A DNA stretch of 64,000 nucleotides from Solen grandis (GCA_021229015.1 CM037783.1:3006725-3070724), one strand, 5' to 3'. Positions 1-13,100 are shown, numbered from the stretch's first letter. Notes: a model not told the origin generated them from the sequence alone. Made by a program: numbers and translations.

Positions 1-929
1 ATCAATTACAGATATTTATTTAGACAGTTGTTTTTTAACAGCAAGTGCAAAACCACCTGACTTTCTCCGAGACATTTTCTTTCTATTTTAAAAAAATAAT
101 TGTAATTCTTGATATCTACATAATCTGTGTCATCAAGCTTAGTTTCTTGGAATCCGATTCTCGAAAATTACTAATCATTTCTAAAAGTTCTGGACAATTT
201 ACTTTACTTTTTAAACCACATACATTTGTCGATAAAATATTAAGTTTTCTACAATAGAGTTACCACTTTTGTCATAGTCATTATGTCTACCATCATCATC
301 GTTAATAAATTTATTACTAACATTATCACTGTGAGCTTCTTTTTTTAATATACCGTCATGAATAATTCCAAAATTAATTTCATTTTGATTGACAGGCTTA
401 CGCAAAGAACCAGTATGAGTTGGTCTAGTACAATTTATTTTAGTAGTGATTTATTGTATTGTATATCAAATAGAAAGCATTTACAATTTGGATCCCTTAC
501 AAAATCGTAAATTCACCAACATTTAAGTAACTCCAATCAATATCAAATGAGCTGTCATCTAGACATAAGTCAGATAATTTGACATGGAGTCATGTGTCAT
601 TTAGTGCACGGGATTACGTGATAAGTTTGTCGGATAAGATTTTTCAAGATTCAAGAATCATATATTTTATTTAGTAACGTAAACATATACATGTTTCTTG
701 TTACATAATCCAATGTAATATATTTTAACAATTATGACATGATTTGCAATAGCTATTTACAAGAGAGAGAGAGAGAGAGAAAGAGAAATGGTATTAAACA
801 AACAAAAATAAATTACAGAGTACATGTATGAAATTAAAAGAAAAATATGTGAGGATGAACTGTGCGCTCCACGGAGCACAATGCATTCACAAAAGTTTGA
901 TCACAGAACAAAAAGGAAATTAAATATAG
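1..929. other. non-coding flank
   Basis: AT-rich sequence with no convincing gene. The only structure I see is a short (GA)n microsatellite near 762-783. Short open frames here look like chance frames. Confidence 0.5.
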
Positions 930-2846
930 CATAGATCATACGAATAATATAACAGCAGTATTTAATGAATACATTAAATCAACAAAAGATATACTGACGC
1001 CATTTTATTGTAAGCCTTTCAACTGTGTGTTTGATACTGGCATCATACCTAGTTCATGGCTAGAGGATACAATTATTCCCATCTATAAAAATAAAGGCAA
1101 CCCGAAAGATCCGTGCAATTACAGGCCTATTACCATACTAAGCTGCCTAGGTAAACTTTTTACCTCTGTACTCAATAATAGGCTAACGGTATTTTTCGAA
1201 AACAACGATATTCTTGAGGAAAACCAAGCGAGATTCAGAAAAGATTATTCATGCTCTGATCATACATTTACCTTGCATTCATTATTTCTTAAAAAGGGAA
1301 AGATAAAACTATTTACTGCATTTATTAACTTCTCACGAGCTTTCGTTTAAGTGTGGAGAACATGACTATGGTATAAAGTAATTAATAGCTCCATAAACGG
1401 ATTTATTTTAACATTATCTTTAACCTGTATCATAATATCAAATCTTGTATATCATTTAATGGCGAGATTTCAACCAACACTGTTTCAGAAATCGGTGTTA
1501 CGCAAGGTGAAAATTTATTCCCTTTCTCGTTCTCTATATTTCTCAATGATCTCCAATCAAATTTGTTACGTAACGGTGCTAGAGGTGTGGAACTCAAGAG
1601 CCCAAATGAATTTACATTATGGCTTAAACTGTTGGTCTTGCTCTGCGCTGATGACACCGTTATTTTGTCTGATAATACTGATGATTTCCAAAATAGTTTT
1701 GATATATTTCACAGATATTGCAATGATTGGCATTTAAAAAGCAATGTTAACAAATCTAAAGCAGTAATCTTTGGGTCCCGAACAACTAGTTCATATAACT
1801 TCAAAATTGGGGAACAAGAACTGGAAATAAAAGACAGATATCATTACCTTGGTGTGACCTTCTCGAGTAATGGATCTTTTCTTAATGCACGAAAACATCT
1901 CGCTGAGCAGGCAAATAAAGCAATGCATAATCTTTTTACTAAATCCAACAATGCTGACATTCCTAGTGATTTGACCTTCAAACTATTTGACCATACAGTG
2001 CTGCCTATTTTAACTTATGAATCAGACATTTTTGGTTACGAAAATACTGAAATTTTAGAAAGAGTCCACAATAATTTCTTAAAAAAAGTAACTAAATTAA
2101 GGAAGTCCACCCCTATGTCTTTTATATATGGAGAGCTCAGCCGATACCCTATCTCTGTTACTATAAAAAGTCGCATGATATCCTACTGGAATCGTTTTAT
2201 CATGAGTAAGGATAGTAAAATAGCTTTGCAAATTTATAGGTATATGGTAAATCAAACAGAAAATACCTTTAAATGGCCTAATAAAATGAAAGAAATTCTA
2301 AATACAGTGGGTAGACCAGACCTTTGGCAAAACCAGTTTCAAATCAATTAAAAAAATATACATAAGCAAGATAAACAAACATTAATTGACCAATTTAAAG
2401 AAAACTGGCATGAACAATTGCAAGAATCTAATAAGGGAAAGAATTGTCAAGGTTTTAAATAAATTCACGGCTTAAAAGAATATATAAAAGTATTAAAGAA
2501 AAAAAATACTACTCACATCTCCTTAAGTTCAGAACTGCAAACCATCACCTCCCAATTGAAACAGGGCGTTATGAGGGTACGCCCTTAAATGACAGGATAT
2601 GCCCCCCTATGTGAATTGAACTGTGTCTGATCAGAACAACATTACCTGTTGACATGCCCTGACTTCCAGACTGAAAGACAGAAATACCTTGGCATAATTC
2701 AACCTATTTACACGTCTATAAAATCAATATTGGGATCAACATCTCTAAAGAAACTCGAACAAATAAGTAAGTTTATAAACGCAATAATGAGTAAATTCAG
2801 CGCTATAAACCACTACCTAGAACCCCGATGCCTCAGATATTACTAA
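930..2846 (+). mobile_element. degenerate non-LTR (LINE) retrotransposon, reverse transcriptase part
   Basis: This is a broken reverse-transcriptase region of a LINE. The first piece (about 940-1350) carries the fingers-domain signature I-P-I-Y-K-N-K-G-N and N-Y-R-P-I-T, followed by an L-G-K-L-F region. After a stop and frame changes, the piece at 1563-2351 carries the catalytic A-D-D box (LCADDTVIL, where F/Y-A-D-D is usual), followed by the thumb with Y-L-G-V-T-F. A last piece at 2649-2846 has the H-L-L-T-C-P-D-F-type tail common at the C-terminus of invertebrate LINEs. At least three frame breaks or stops and the absence of an endonuclease domain show a dead, 5'-truncated copy. The clade (CR1- or jockey-like) is a guess. 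Confidence 0.88.
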
Positions 2847-4259
2847 AACCCTATATTTTGTTAAATAGCTGATGTTGCCAGTATTATTTACTTATTTTCA
2901 CATGACATTCAAAAATACTTGCCGAATCTAGTACATCCTTGAATAGCAACTAATATACGTGCCCCAAAGGGGTTTGAAGCACCCGTTGTCTGTTATCCAT
3001 TTCACGAATGTAGTATCAAAATAATTTTAAGACTTCAATCATGATAGTGAAATAAAACAGCGGAAGTCGACTTTTTTCGCATATTTAACAGACAAAGGGT
3101 GCTACAAACCCCTGTGACGTGCCCCTCTCTGTAATAAACACGAGAACACGCTTGGCCGATCGTCGCACGATAACCTACCTGTGAACGATTTACCGTTTCA
3201 ATGCAAACGTTATGCCCTTTAAAATTAATGTAGATCTTCAAATTTAAACTTGCTATTGTCATTTGGAAATTAAGTGTTGACTTTCATCATTATTATTGTG
3301 AACCGATTTTTAACCATTGCTTAATTTTGAAATTGCAATTTGAAATCGAAGTGTTTTCTTGCCATTATTGGCTTTATATTGTACGGTACTCTATTCCGAC
3401 GCCTTTTTTGTTTTGACCTCGATTTTTATTAAATGGATTCCGTGTGACATCATTCTTACAAGTTTTGTTTGTCAACATCCCTTTTAGCGTTAGAAAGCCA
3501 AATTGTGGCGAGTTATTAATGCAGGGCTATTATTTGGTGTACTTTATACAACACACCTGCAAAACCTCCTTTTCAATAAGTACTTTTTCTCATCTGGCCT
3601 ATTTTCAGTGAAACAATGAAATAGAAAAAAATATATGCAACCAACATTCCCTCGTACATTATTTCCGACACGAAAATTAAATGTTTAAAAGCATGCTACA
3701 ATGATTAAATGAAAACCCAATCAGATGCGTCGTTTCATTGTACTCTCAAGTCAGCCTCACTGAATTATACAGACATGACCACTAGTGATTTTTCGTTGAA
3801 AAAACGAAAACAATGTAAGACTATGAATAAATTACTTAGTTTTACCATACAAAGGAAAATTATATTTTTTGTTTATGTTAAATTAAAAAAAGATCACGAT
3901 TTTTTCTTAGGTGCGTCAGAACTGTGTACTCGATGATACATCAATATTGTTAACGATATAAATATATACATGTATGACATTGAATCTCTCCCCCCACCCC
4001 AACCATCCTTCTTTTTTTCACTTCTTCTATCACTACTTCCACATAACTTTATATTTATCTATCATCATCTTCCTCAAATCAATTTTCTCATTGTGCAATT
4101 CATGTATTATTTGATAACTGAGAACTGTTCCCATATCAGAAGCAGCCTTACACCGTATACTCTCCCTTTCTCACTCTCTCCATCTCTTATGTCAAGTAGT
4201 TATTACATGATTGATTAAAAGCTGATCACGCTTTTCATGATATCGTAACCTTTTGACGT
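2847..4259. other. non-coding, no recognisable gene
   Basis: AT-rich intergenic DNA. The open frames in it (up to 82 codons) show no known motif and no splice-bounded structure. I see no repeat with a second copy in the window. Confidence 0.5.
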
Positions 4260-4501
4260 TTAACCCTTTCCCTCATAGAGGATACCATGAAAAGACCTAT
4301 GCGAACAGCATAAAACCAGATCAGCCTGCGAGTGACTCGCAGGCTGATCAGGTTTTATGCTGTTCGCTGCTCCTCAGTGGTCTGGTAATGAGGATTTTAC
4401 AATTAAATTTGGTAAGGTTTAAGTGTGGTTTTCTGCAGATCAGGCTTAATGTGATACCTACTGAGTACGTCAAAATGAGTCTATATGAGGGAAAGGGTTA
4501 A
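4260..4501 (+). mobile_element. TTAA-bounded palindromic MITE, copy 1
   Basis: Bounded by TTAACCCTTTCCCTCATA on the left and its near inverse GAGGGAAAGGGTTAA on the right, with TTAA at both ends. TTAA targets are typical of piggyBac-type transposition. Near the left end lies a strong hairpin: GCGAACAGCATAAAACC and AGATCAGCCTGCGAGT are mirrored by ACTCGCAGGCTGATCAG and GGTTTTATGCTGTTCGC. No coding capacity. Six more copies are listed below. Confidence 0.85.
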
Positions 4502-5367
4502 TACACGTAAACTATCATGAAGTATAACCATGATTAATAGATATCTAAATGGAATATAATCACTTTGCCGCCTTTCGATTTCGCCACCGGCAAAGATAAA
4601 AGAATCATGATAGTTTTGTATAAAGCTTATTTCTATTGTTTATCTCCATCTAATCATTGTCAATGTATAATTATGAGAGTATTAGTGCACTCTTCCTTAA
4701 CTGTGTTTCGCTTTCGATATATGTTAAGGACAATTGCACATTTATTTATTTAATTGTATGCGATAAATGTTAATCACATTTCTCACTGTTACAACTACCA
4801 CCACCACTAGTAGTAGTACTATATACACCATATCTGTCTTAATATCTGTACAAAACCGAAACCTATATGTTGCTTATGCTTATTGATTATTTGTGCAATT
4901 CTCCATGTTGTATACACTGTATACCAGGATGATTAATAAATTATGTTCTATTCTGTTCAGTAAGTCATATAATGCTATACAATATACAAGATATGAGAAC
5001 GAAATGACGAGTATATACTATATTAATTACCTGATATAAAGGTGTTAAGGCAGGTAACTACAGACCGTACCGTTAAAATTGATAGTCCATGTATTTGATA
5101 TATCTGACCTTAAGCTTTAATTAATTTCGAAAATAATGTTTAAATACAGACAGACAGTATATTTTATTGACGTAAACTTTACAGTTTCTTGTCATATCAA
5201 ATATAAACAATTCAATAATTAATCACATGATCAAGTGTAAGTAAAACAAAATAAATTATGCATTGAATCATATCTCTGAAATAATAACATGGAGGATGGA
5301 CCATAAATATGAAATGAATATCTGAAAGTAAATATATGTAAGTCCTAGCATTACAGATTGTACTTAC

Positions 5368-5405
<38 letters not shown>

Positions 5406-6089
5406 CACTTCTGCAATTAAGAAAAATAGTGCTTCGCATAAGTACGTAATTAACCCAAAGTAGTTCAGCAGCGTTTCGCACGATAATGATATATTTCGTT
5501 GCATTTCTGTTATATTACTATGCATTTCTGTCTTCTCTTAAACTCATTAGCCACGCAAAAGCTAAAAAAGGTGATAAAAAACGGTCATAATTTAGTAGAA
5601 TGGAAGATCACGTGACTCAATGTTTTGAAGCTGTAGGCCTAAAACACGCAATGTTTATGGAGCAATGGACGCAATGAAAATATTACCGAGCAATGGAAAT
5701 TTTATTTTCAGAATATCAGTATAAAACTACTTTTAAACCATCTATAACTGTTTAATTATATATAAACATTAATTTTAAGACAATGGCATGCGAATAAACT
5801 TAGAGTTATTAATTTGAGATCATACATATATGCACGGAGGTACATTACTAACTTTATTTTAGATGTGTGTATTTAATTTTGTTAAATAAAAAAAATGAAA
5901 ACTATCTTTTCTTGTTTCTTATTTGAAAACTGTAAAACTGATACTGGCCACATATCCCCCTTTATAAACATAAGAATCCAGCATGTAACCTATTTGGATT
6001 TTGCTGCTCTCCACGACCAACCCGACGACTGTCTATCAGTGCCTTCGGCGCTTTGATTATAATTGACACTGATTAGCTCCTTAGGAAGA
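4502..6089. other. non-coding, with microsatellite
   Basis: No gene seen. Holds a TAAG microsatellite at 5367-5405 and otherwise AT-rich unique-looking sequence. The 89-codon minus frame across the microsatellite (LLTYLLTYLL) is a repeat artefact. Confidence 0.5.
5367..5405. repeat. (GTAA)n microsatellite
   Basis: About nine tandem copies of a 4-base unit. Confidence 0.95.
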
Positions 6090-6096
6090 TGCCAGG

Positions 6097-6308
6097 CCAG
6101 GCGTGCGTTCAGTTTGACAAACCGTATGCAACCGTACGCATACAGTCAGCTACGAAACTGTCTCAGTGTCATAAATCACGATTTTCACGTATACATATGT
6201 ACAGCATAAGGTGCACGTGAATAGTATGGTATATGATCCCAAGACATCTCCATAGCTGACTGTAAGCGACCGGTTGCATACGGTTTGGCATACTGAACGC
6301 ACGCCTGG
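6097..6308. mobile_element. fold-back element with about 59-bp inverted arms
   Basis: Left arm 6097-6155 (CCAGGCGTGCGTTCAG ...) is mirrored by right arm 6250-6308 (... CTGAACGCACGCCTGG) with few mismatches around a loop of about 95 bp. TGCCAGG directly flanks both sides (6090-6096 and 6309-6315), which looks like a 7-bp target duplication. It has no coding capacity. A 7-8 bp duplication would fit an hAT-like or other cut-and-paste source, but I cannot name the family. Confidence 0.75.
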
Positions 6309-6318
6309 TGCCAGGTTT

Positions 6319-8290
6319 ATAACATGGGTTGTATTTACATCGCTTGAAAATTTGATCCCGATTATTAAATTTACTTTGATAAACAAAAGAAAAGCGACAA
6401 TCCTCTATTTCTCTCAGTTCTATCAGCGCTTTGATTTGTACTCAATGTGTAACGGTACAGTCTCTTTTTTTATTTTAATATTGATTTTATTATGCAAAGG
6501 TCAGTGGGTTGCTCATAATTAACTTTGAATAGTAGATAAACAGGTTTCGGACAGTGTATAGTGTAACAAATAACCCAGAACCGTATCTGAGGTCGATAGC
6601 TTGATGTGATTATTAGTACTCGTATATGTGATACAGAATTGTATTGGACTTAAAGCTTTCTACATGGGTTATTGTAACACCATAAAATGACCGAAACCTT
6701 CACATTTACTATCCAAAATTATTTACGAGCCACCTTTAAATAAAAACAAACTATACTTCTCCGCAGGGTCAAGAGATAGTTATGCAACATAACTGAGAAA
6801 TCAGTTCTTTAGTGCTTTAAATTTGTACTAGGGACAAGTATTGTGTCCCGTAAATATTTATTTTTGACACAAAATTGATTTTTCAACGCTTAATTTCAGC
6901 ATATATGTGTTGTAGATGTATGTTTAATCGTTCGATCATTTGTACAAAATTGAGAGTTCTCGGTTTTCAAAGTAGAGAATCAAATGCTCAAACGTCACAC
7001 ACAACAAAAATGGTAATAGTCAGTACTTATCGATTAAAACGGACGTTTTCAGTTCTAAATGTAAATCAAATGTAAAAAATAAGCCCGTGAAAACTATAAT
7101 GTAGATCAATTTAAGAATTTGTAACATATGAACAGTAACTTTTAATGTGGAACTTGATTGTTTAAAGTGATTTTTAGTAAATATTTCAATATTGAAAATT
7201 CATTAAGTATTTTGTAAATGTAATAAGAGTTTTGAAAATGCATTGTGCATTTTTAAATGTAATAAGAATTATAAAAATGTAACACACATTTTGTAAATGT
7301 AATAAGAGTTTTGAAAATGCAATAATGTATTATGAAAATCTCAATTAGAGAAAGAAATTGACTGGCGAATATCCCCTCCCATAAGATTCCTGTTTATATG
7401 ACACTATTAAAGTTTGCATTCATGCAGAAATTAAAGAGTGGACAACATCAGTTCTGCATTTTTTTTATTAACCAGTCAAGAGCGATAAAAGTCTGGGGTG
7501 AGTTGCTTACACTAATAGATTAATTTTTTTTGTAGTCTGGTTCCTGGTCGTCCTCGAGATTACAAATAATAGGGAGCAACTCGCCCTGGTTTAGCTTGGA
7601 ATGGAATTTTGCCTAGAGCTGTGTGAGATCTTGCCAAATAAATTCAAGGGCAATAACTCTATTTAAGTGACATTTGGTTAGTTATCAAACTTGGCTAATA
7701 TATATTTACCAAACCTGGTGATATGGTCTAATTTTCCAAAATAAGATAGTGGATTCTGTAATTTCTGACTGGTTGATATATTTTGCGAGTATGAGCAATG
7801 TGACCAAGTTTTGTACAGGCTGGCCTACATTTGCCTGTGAAATAATTGATAATTAGTTAGGAGAAGTTAACACTAAAACCTATTCAGATTTTGGACACTA
7901 GCTCTATAATTGATTATGATGGCCAAAAATTCTGAGTGATGAAATGTTACAAATGGCAATAAAGTGGAACCTCTCAGCAGCAACATCTGCTTGAGTCTCA
8001 GAAAAGAGTTGCTCAGCTGAGAGGTGTTGTACAAAGATATTGACTTTTCCAGAACAACCAAATGGGGTGCTACTAACTGCGAATTTGCAGTTGTTGCTTA
8101 GAGGTGCCATTTTTATAGGTTTTACTGTACATGTATTGTTGTTGTTGTTTTTCAGCTCAATTCTGAGGATGTGTCAAAGTACAGACAGAGGAAATGGAGA
8201 TTTATCACCGTTTTTGTTGTACGTTTTCTTTATTTTGACACTTTTGCTTTATTAAACACATATGCTGTTTAACCACCTGTGGTGATGCAT
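6319..8290. other. non-coding, AT-rich
   Basis: No gene seen. Around 7180-7340 a phrase like TTTTGTAAATGTAATAAGAG recurs in loose tandem. The rest shows no supported structure. Confidence 0.45.
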
Positions 8291-8291
8291 G

Positions 8292-8414
8292 GCGAGTGTT
8301 GCATATCCAAAATGTTCCGAAACGTTTTAAAGTTTTATATAGATCTATTTTTATTAATTTCCATGTATTTTTTAAACGTTTTGGAACATGGAACATTTTT
8401 GCTATACAACACAC
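8292..8414. repeat. imperfect inverted repeat
   Basis: Left arm about 8292-8331 (GAGTGTTGCATATCC, AAAATGTTCC, AACGTTTTAAA) is mirrored by right arm about 8371-8414. Loop of about 40 bp. Possibly a small decayed MITE. No coding capacity. Confidence 0.6.
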
Positions 8415-8997
8415 GTTCCTCCGGGTCTTTCATGTGTTTGTACAATTAGAGCCATTTCTAACCCGACACCTCTATAAAGCCATCTTTTATTATTATTATC
8501 TTTTAATGTATTTCACTCAACATCGCAATACTCAGTCAGTGTAATCAGAAGCCGTGGGTTATCCATGCAACGATGGTCATTCAAATTTTTAATATAAATA
8601 ACTGAACACATCAGAGTTACTTCCCTGTAATTTAATCTCGGTTTAAAAAAATAATCATCATTTGTGTACCATTAAATTGTAATATTGTTCTACTTTCGAT
8701 CATTGCAGTTGATTTTTTATAAAATTTGGCTCAGCCTATATAATCAAACAAAGCTATGTTGTTAGTTTCAAGCTGATTTATCCAACTGTATTCAAGAAAA
8801 TGGACTTAAGTTAAATAAGTGTTAGGTTAGAAATGGCTCTAAATGAACATGTATTCAAGCAAAGCTATCAAATGTTGACACGTACACAACTAAAATATGC
8901 TTTAAATCTAAAACATCATAAAATTTTGTAAAATTGGACATTTTCAGTCAGACCATTTCACTGGGTCACTAATTAATGTTTTCAAGCAAGATATAAA

Positions 8998-9786
8998 AAA
9001 AATAGCTCACCTGAGCACAGCATACCCAAAGTGAGTTTTTGTGATGACCCTGCGTCCGTCGTGTGTCGTCAGCAATTTGCTTTAAACGACATCTTCTCTG
9101 AAACTGCTGGACAGAATCTGATTAAACTTGGCAGGGACGATCCTTGGTAAACCTTCATAAAAGTCGCTAAAATAAACTTGATCCATGTAGAATTCTGGTT
9201 ACCATGGTAACGGAAAGAAAAAATATGAAAACTTTAAGAATTATCTCCTTCAAAACTACTGGCCTGATTTCAAAATGTTTTGGTACAGATATTCCTTGGA
9301 TAACCATCTACCCATCGTCGAATTCCCCCGGCTGACATATTCCGTTTCACGATATACCCTCTACCAAGATTGCTAAAACTATTCCGATCCGTAAAAAAAA
9401 TGGCCGCCAGGGGCGTGGCTAATTTGCCTTTTAAATGTACAAAGTGAAAACTGTAAACGACATCTCTGAAACCGCTCGACAGAATTTGGTTGAAATTGGC
9501 AGGGATGATCCTTGGGAGAACCTTCACAAAAATTGCTTAAATAAACTTGATCCATATAGAACTCTGGTTGCCATGGCAACGGAAAGAAAAAAAAGAAGAA
9601 AACTCTAAAAATCATCTCCTTCAAAACTACTGGCCAGATATAAAAGTATATAGTGAAAACTTTAAAAGACTGCTGCTCCAAAAACTACTGGCCAGATTTT
9701 AAAATGTTTTGGCACAGATGTTCTATGGGTAACCCTCTAGTCCAGTGGTAATCAGGTGAGCGATATAGGGCCATCATGGACCTCCT
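8998..9786. mobile_element. CTCACCTGAG/CAGGTGAGC-bounded bivalve-type repeat
   Basis: Begins with ATAGCTCACCTGAGCAC and ends with CAGGTGAGCGATATAGGGCC. It contains recurring phrases such as CTCCTTCAAAACTACTGGCC and CTTGGCAGGGAYGATCCTTGG two to three times, making a tandem core of roughly 280-330 bp. The same termini recur at 16.2-17.1, 18.7-19.7, 58.8-59.5 and 61.4-62.4 kb. Its right end lies about 15 bases before the acceptor of the ENPP anchor exon. Confidence 0.75.
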
Positions 9787-9801
9787 ACACTGTTGTTCCA
9801 G

Positions 9802-10120
9802 GCTATTGTTGTTGTGGCAGCTATTGTCCTTGGACTGGTTCTTGGATTGAAAAAGGCTGCAGACGACAAAAACTATGCAGCTGCACAGATTCACAGCATG
9901 GTGATAAGACGTCAAAAAGTACCGCTTCTCCAACCATGACATCAGCAGGGTTGTCGACAACGCCAGCAGGAATAACAAGTCATCCAGAAGTAACGTTAAA
10001 TAGTTCCACTGAGTCGACATCTGGAACATCAGCAACATCATCAACTAACAGCCCTGATTCTGACTGGATGTCTCATTCATGTGACAGACCAGCAGAAACA
10101 CAACCTAAATGCCCATGGAG
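9802..10120 (+). CDS. ENPP: ENPP exon: membrane anchor plus Ser/Thr-rich stalk
   Basis: Acceptor TTGTTCCAG ends at 9801 and donor GAG|GTAAGC starts at 10121. Read from 9802 it gives a hydrophobic [18 protein letters not shown] segment, the expected type II signal anchor, but that frame stops at 9937. From about 9903 the frame one base earlier is open and gives a stalk with about 40% Ser/Thr, ending [16 protein letters not shown]. That end matches the Cys-Pro just before the catalytic domain in vertebrate ENPPs. So one base seems to be missing between anchor and stalk. The stalk frame leaves two bases at the donor, while the next exon needs none: a second inconsistency. Assembly indels, a missed small exon or real decay could explain this. 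Confidence 0.65.
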
Positions 10121-13100
10121 GTAAGCCTTTTAGGTACTTAAACTGACTTATTTAAAGTTGATTGGAAACAAGTTTTTTACAACCTATATTACTTGCTCTA
10201 TTAATGGTTCCTAGGTTGAACCAGTACTTTGCTTCTACAACTTAAGTTTGTTAAGGTGATATAAACACCTATTATATAATAAACTATTCTTATCAGCTAG
10301 CTCCATTTCATTTTCTTCAGAACCTCTCTCTCTTTTCCTAAATCTTTTTAAAAGTTACGGCTTCTTTTTTATTCACAAAAAATGGTACTGGTTTGGCACC
10401 ATTGCTTGGCACTCGACAAACAAGCAGTAGGGCCCTTTTTGCTTTTTGGTTGTCTGCCATCAAATTCAAACTTTAGAAGCCTTTGATGAATGCATGTAGC
10501 AACTTTGCACTTTGATGTGTTGTTATAGGGCCTATAACCAAATCACATTACCTCTCTGAAAAGTTTTACAAGAGTTATGGACCCTTTTATTTTTTTATTC
10601 AAAATTTAGAAACATTCCTTGCCAGTCCTTTGGTAGAGAATCCATCTCTTGTCAAAAGCATTTTCTCTCTCTCTCTCTCTCTCTCTCAAGATTCAAGCTA
10701 GGTTTATCATCTGGTTTGAAATTTTTTTTAATGTTGTACATTGATTGTGAAAACAGTTTTACAAGTCTTTGTACAAATATAACAGATTTTAATTTCATTT
10801 GCAGTAAAATCTATGAACAAATGTTACACGAGAGAAAGGAAAATAGCCTATATTGGGAGATTAATAAGTTGTATCATCTGTAAAGTCAGTGCTTGGAATT
10901 GAGTAACTGGCATTGTAAAAATTTAGCTGCTAAAAGAATTGGCACCTAATGGTACAGTGGAATCATACCAGTCTGCAGATCCAAAGTTTGTGGGTTCAAA
11001 CCCACCATAGGGGCAAATTTCTTTCATGACCTTTCCAGGCACAAAGTACTGGTCCAACCCAGGAAACATTAGGAAGGATTAACATGAATTGTAAGAACTT
11101 GTTCCCAATCAACATATACAATGTATATAGATAATTAAAAAAACATTGCATATAAATTTTATTCTAGCTTGTAAGTGTGTTTGATATTGGTTTAGTATTG
11201 CTTCTTTTATACCTGTTGTACCTGAATGATAACAAAAACAATAAACATTTTCTGTGTTACTTTTAGAATTGAAATTTATGGTCTCTCCTTTTGGAATGTC
11301 AGGTGACTCAGTGGCATATTTTCTAGTTTATGATTATACTGCTTGTACTTTCAGCCGCAACCCATTACTTTTGGTTTCTTGGATGGATTTAGAGCAGAGT
11401 ACCTTTTGCGCAATAAAACACCAGTTATTGAAAAACTTCGAACGTGTGGAGTTCACACTCCTTTCATGAGGGCAGCATATCCAACCCTAACGTTTCCGAA
11501 TCACTACACTATTGTAACAGTAAGTGTTCTTCATAAAAAGGAAGATACATTTTGATGGATTTAGAATTTATTTGAATAGTGTAACAGAAATCTGTATTTG
11601 TTCCAATTCAAAACATAAATATTAGGAAATTTCTTGGAAAAAAAATGATATTATATAGATATTGTAATCCAAATAAAAACACCCTGATATCAAGGTCTGA
11701 CTTGATCTGAATATATCTTTGATAAATATCAATTGACTGAACTTTAAATGGTAAATGAAACAATGGATTTTTCTCTGCCATGCAGATTGTATACTACTGT
11801 ATAACAGAGGAAACCCTAATCAGACAGTTTGATCTGGGTCTTCTCTGTTTGCCAATGTATCAAAATGAGCCTATGTGAGGTGAATGGTTAATCTTACTGT
11901 TGTTTGGAGTTAGCATTTCTGTATATCCTTAATTTACTTATTCTATTAAATATAATCATAAAGCATTTTCACAGTATACATGTCCTGTAAATAACTTCAC
12001 AATGAAAGGCTTCACCTTTTAAAAAAGAATTATATGCCTTAAAAATAAACGTTTTGTATTTCAATGTTTATATATCTGATTACAATTAAATGTCATATTG
12101 TGACATCTAGTTCATTAAAGTTGGAAGTGGAAGAAGACCCCAGGAAACTTACCAAATGACATCTTGAAGGCTTCCTCACATGAAACCTTACAAGTATCTA
12201 GATCAGCGATGAGACACTGAGTGACCATGTTAGTCAGAGACCCTCACTGCTCAGCCTCCTGTATGAAATGATAAATAAAACTGATGCCAAATTTGGTGTA
12301 GACTGACAATTAAGGTTTCTGTCCTTAATTCTTTTAATTTTCATTGACATTGAAAATCACCTACCTATATATGCTGCAGTTTCATCAAAATCTTGCTTAA
12401 CCATGTCATTTTGGACCATGTCATAAATATGAAAAAATATTGACAAATGAAACTTTTTCTTCATATAGACACATTTTGATGCCTTGAAGGAAAGCTCTGT
12501 CTACCGGTAATCAGGGTTAGCTCCTACAATATCACATCTCAAATTCAACCTAGTCTGCAAAAAAATCCATTGTTTTATTTACCGTTTCAAACTCAGTTAA
12601 TTCATATTCACTGGGTTATAAAACTTGTACATGTATGAATATTCATGAGGTAAAGGGTTAATTGGTATAAAGATTTAGTTGTACTTTTGAGTTCAATTAT
12701 GAAAAACTGTATACTGTTCATGTGTTCATTTTCCATTTCTAGGGTTTATATCCAGAATCCCATGGGATTGTGGGTAACAGCATGTACGACCCTCACATCA
12801 ATGCATCATTTTCAATGGGAGGGAATGAAAAGTTCAACCCAAAATGGTGGGGAGGTGAACCGGTAAGTTTTTCTGTGTTATTCGTGATACACATTCTGAT
12901 GAACCTATCAGTAGATACTAGATGGATGGACAATTAAATTAATTACTATTTTGTGGGTGGAAGAAACTGAGTAAATGAAAATCACAACCGACAAAATAAA
13001 TTCAGTAATTACTTTAACCTGTACGAAAATTTTCCATCTGTTAATTTGAGACGGAATTTACAGAGTCATTCCCCCCCAACAATTTGAAGATTCCGCCAGG

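Noticed and set aside
11254..11469. 71-codon plus frame overlapping the catalytic-Thr exon
   Set aside because: Wrong frame of the ENPP exon; the frame at 11355 carries the FLDG and TFPNHY motifs.
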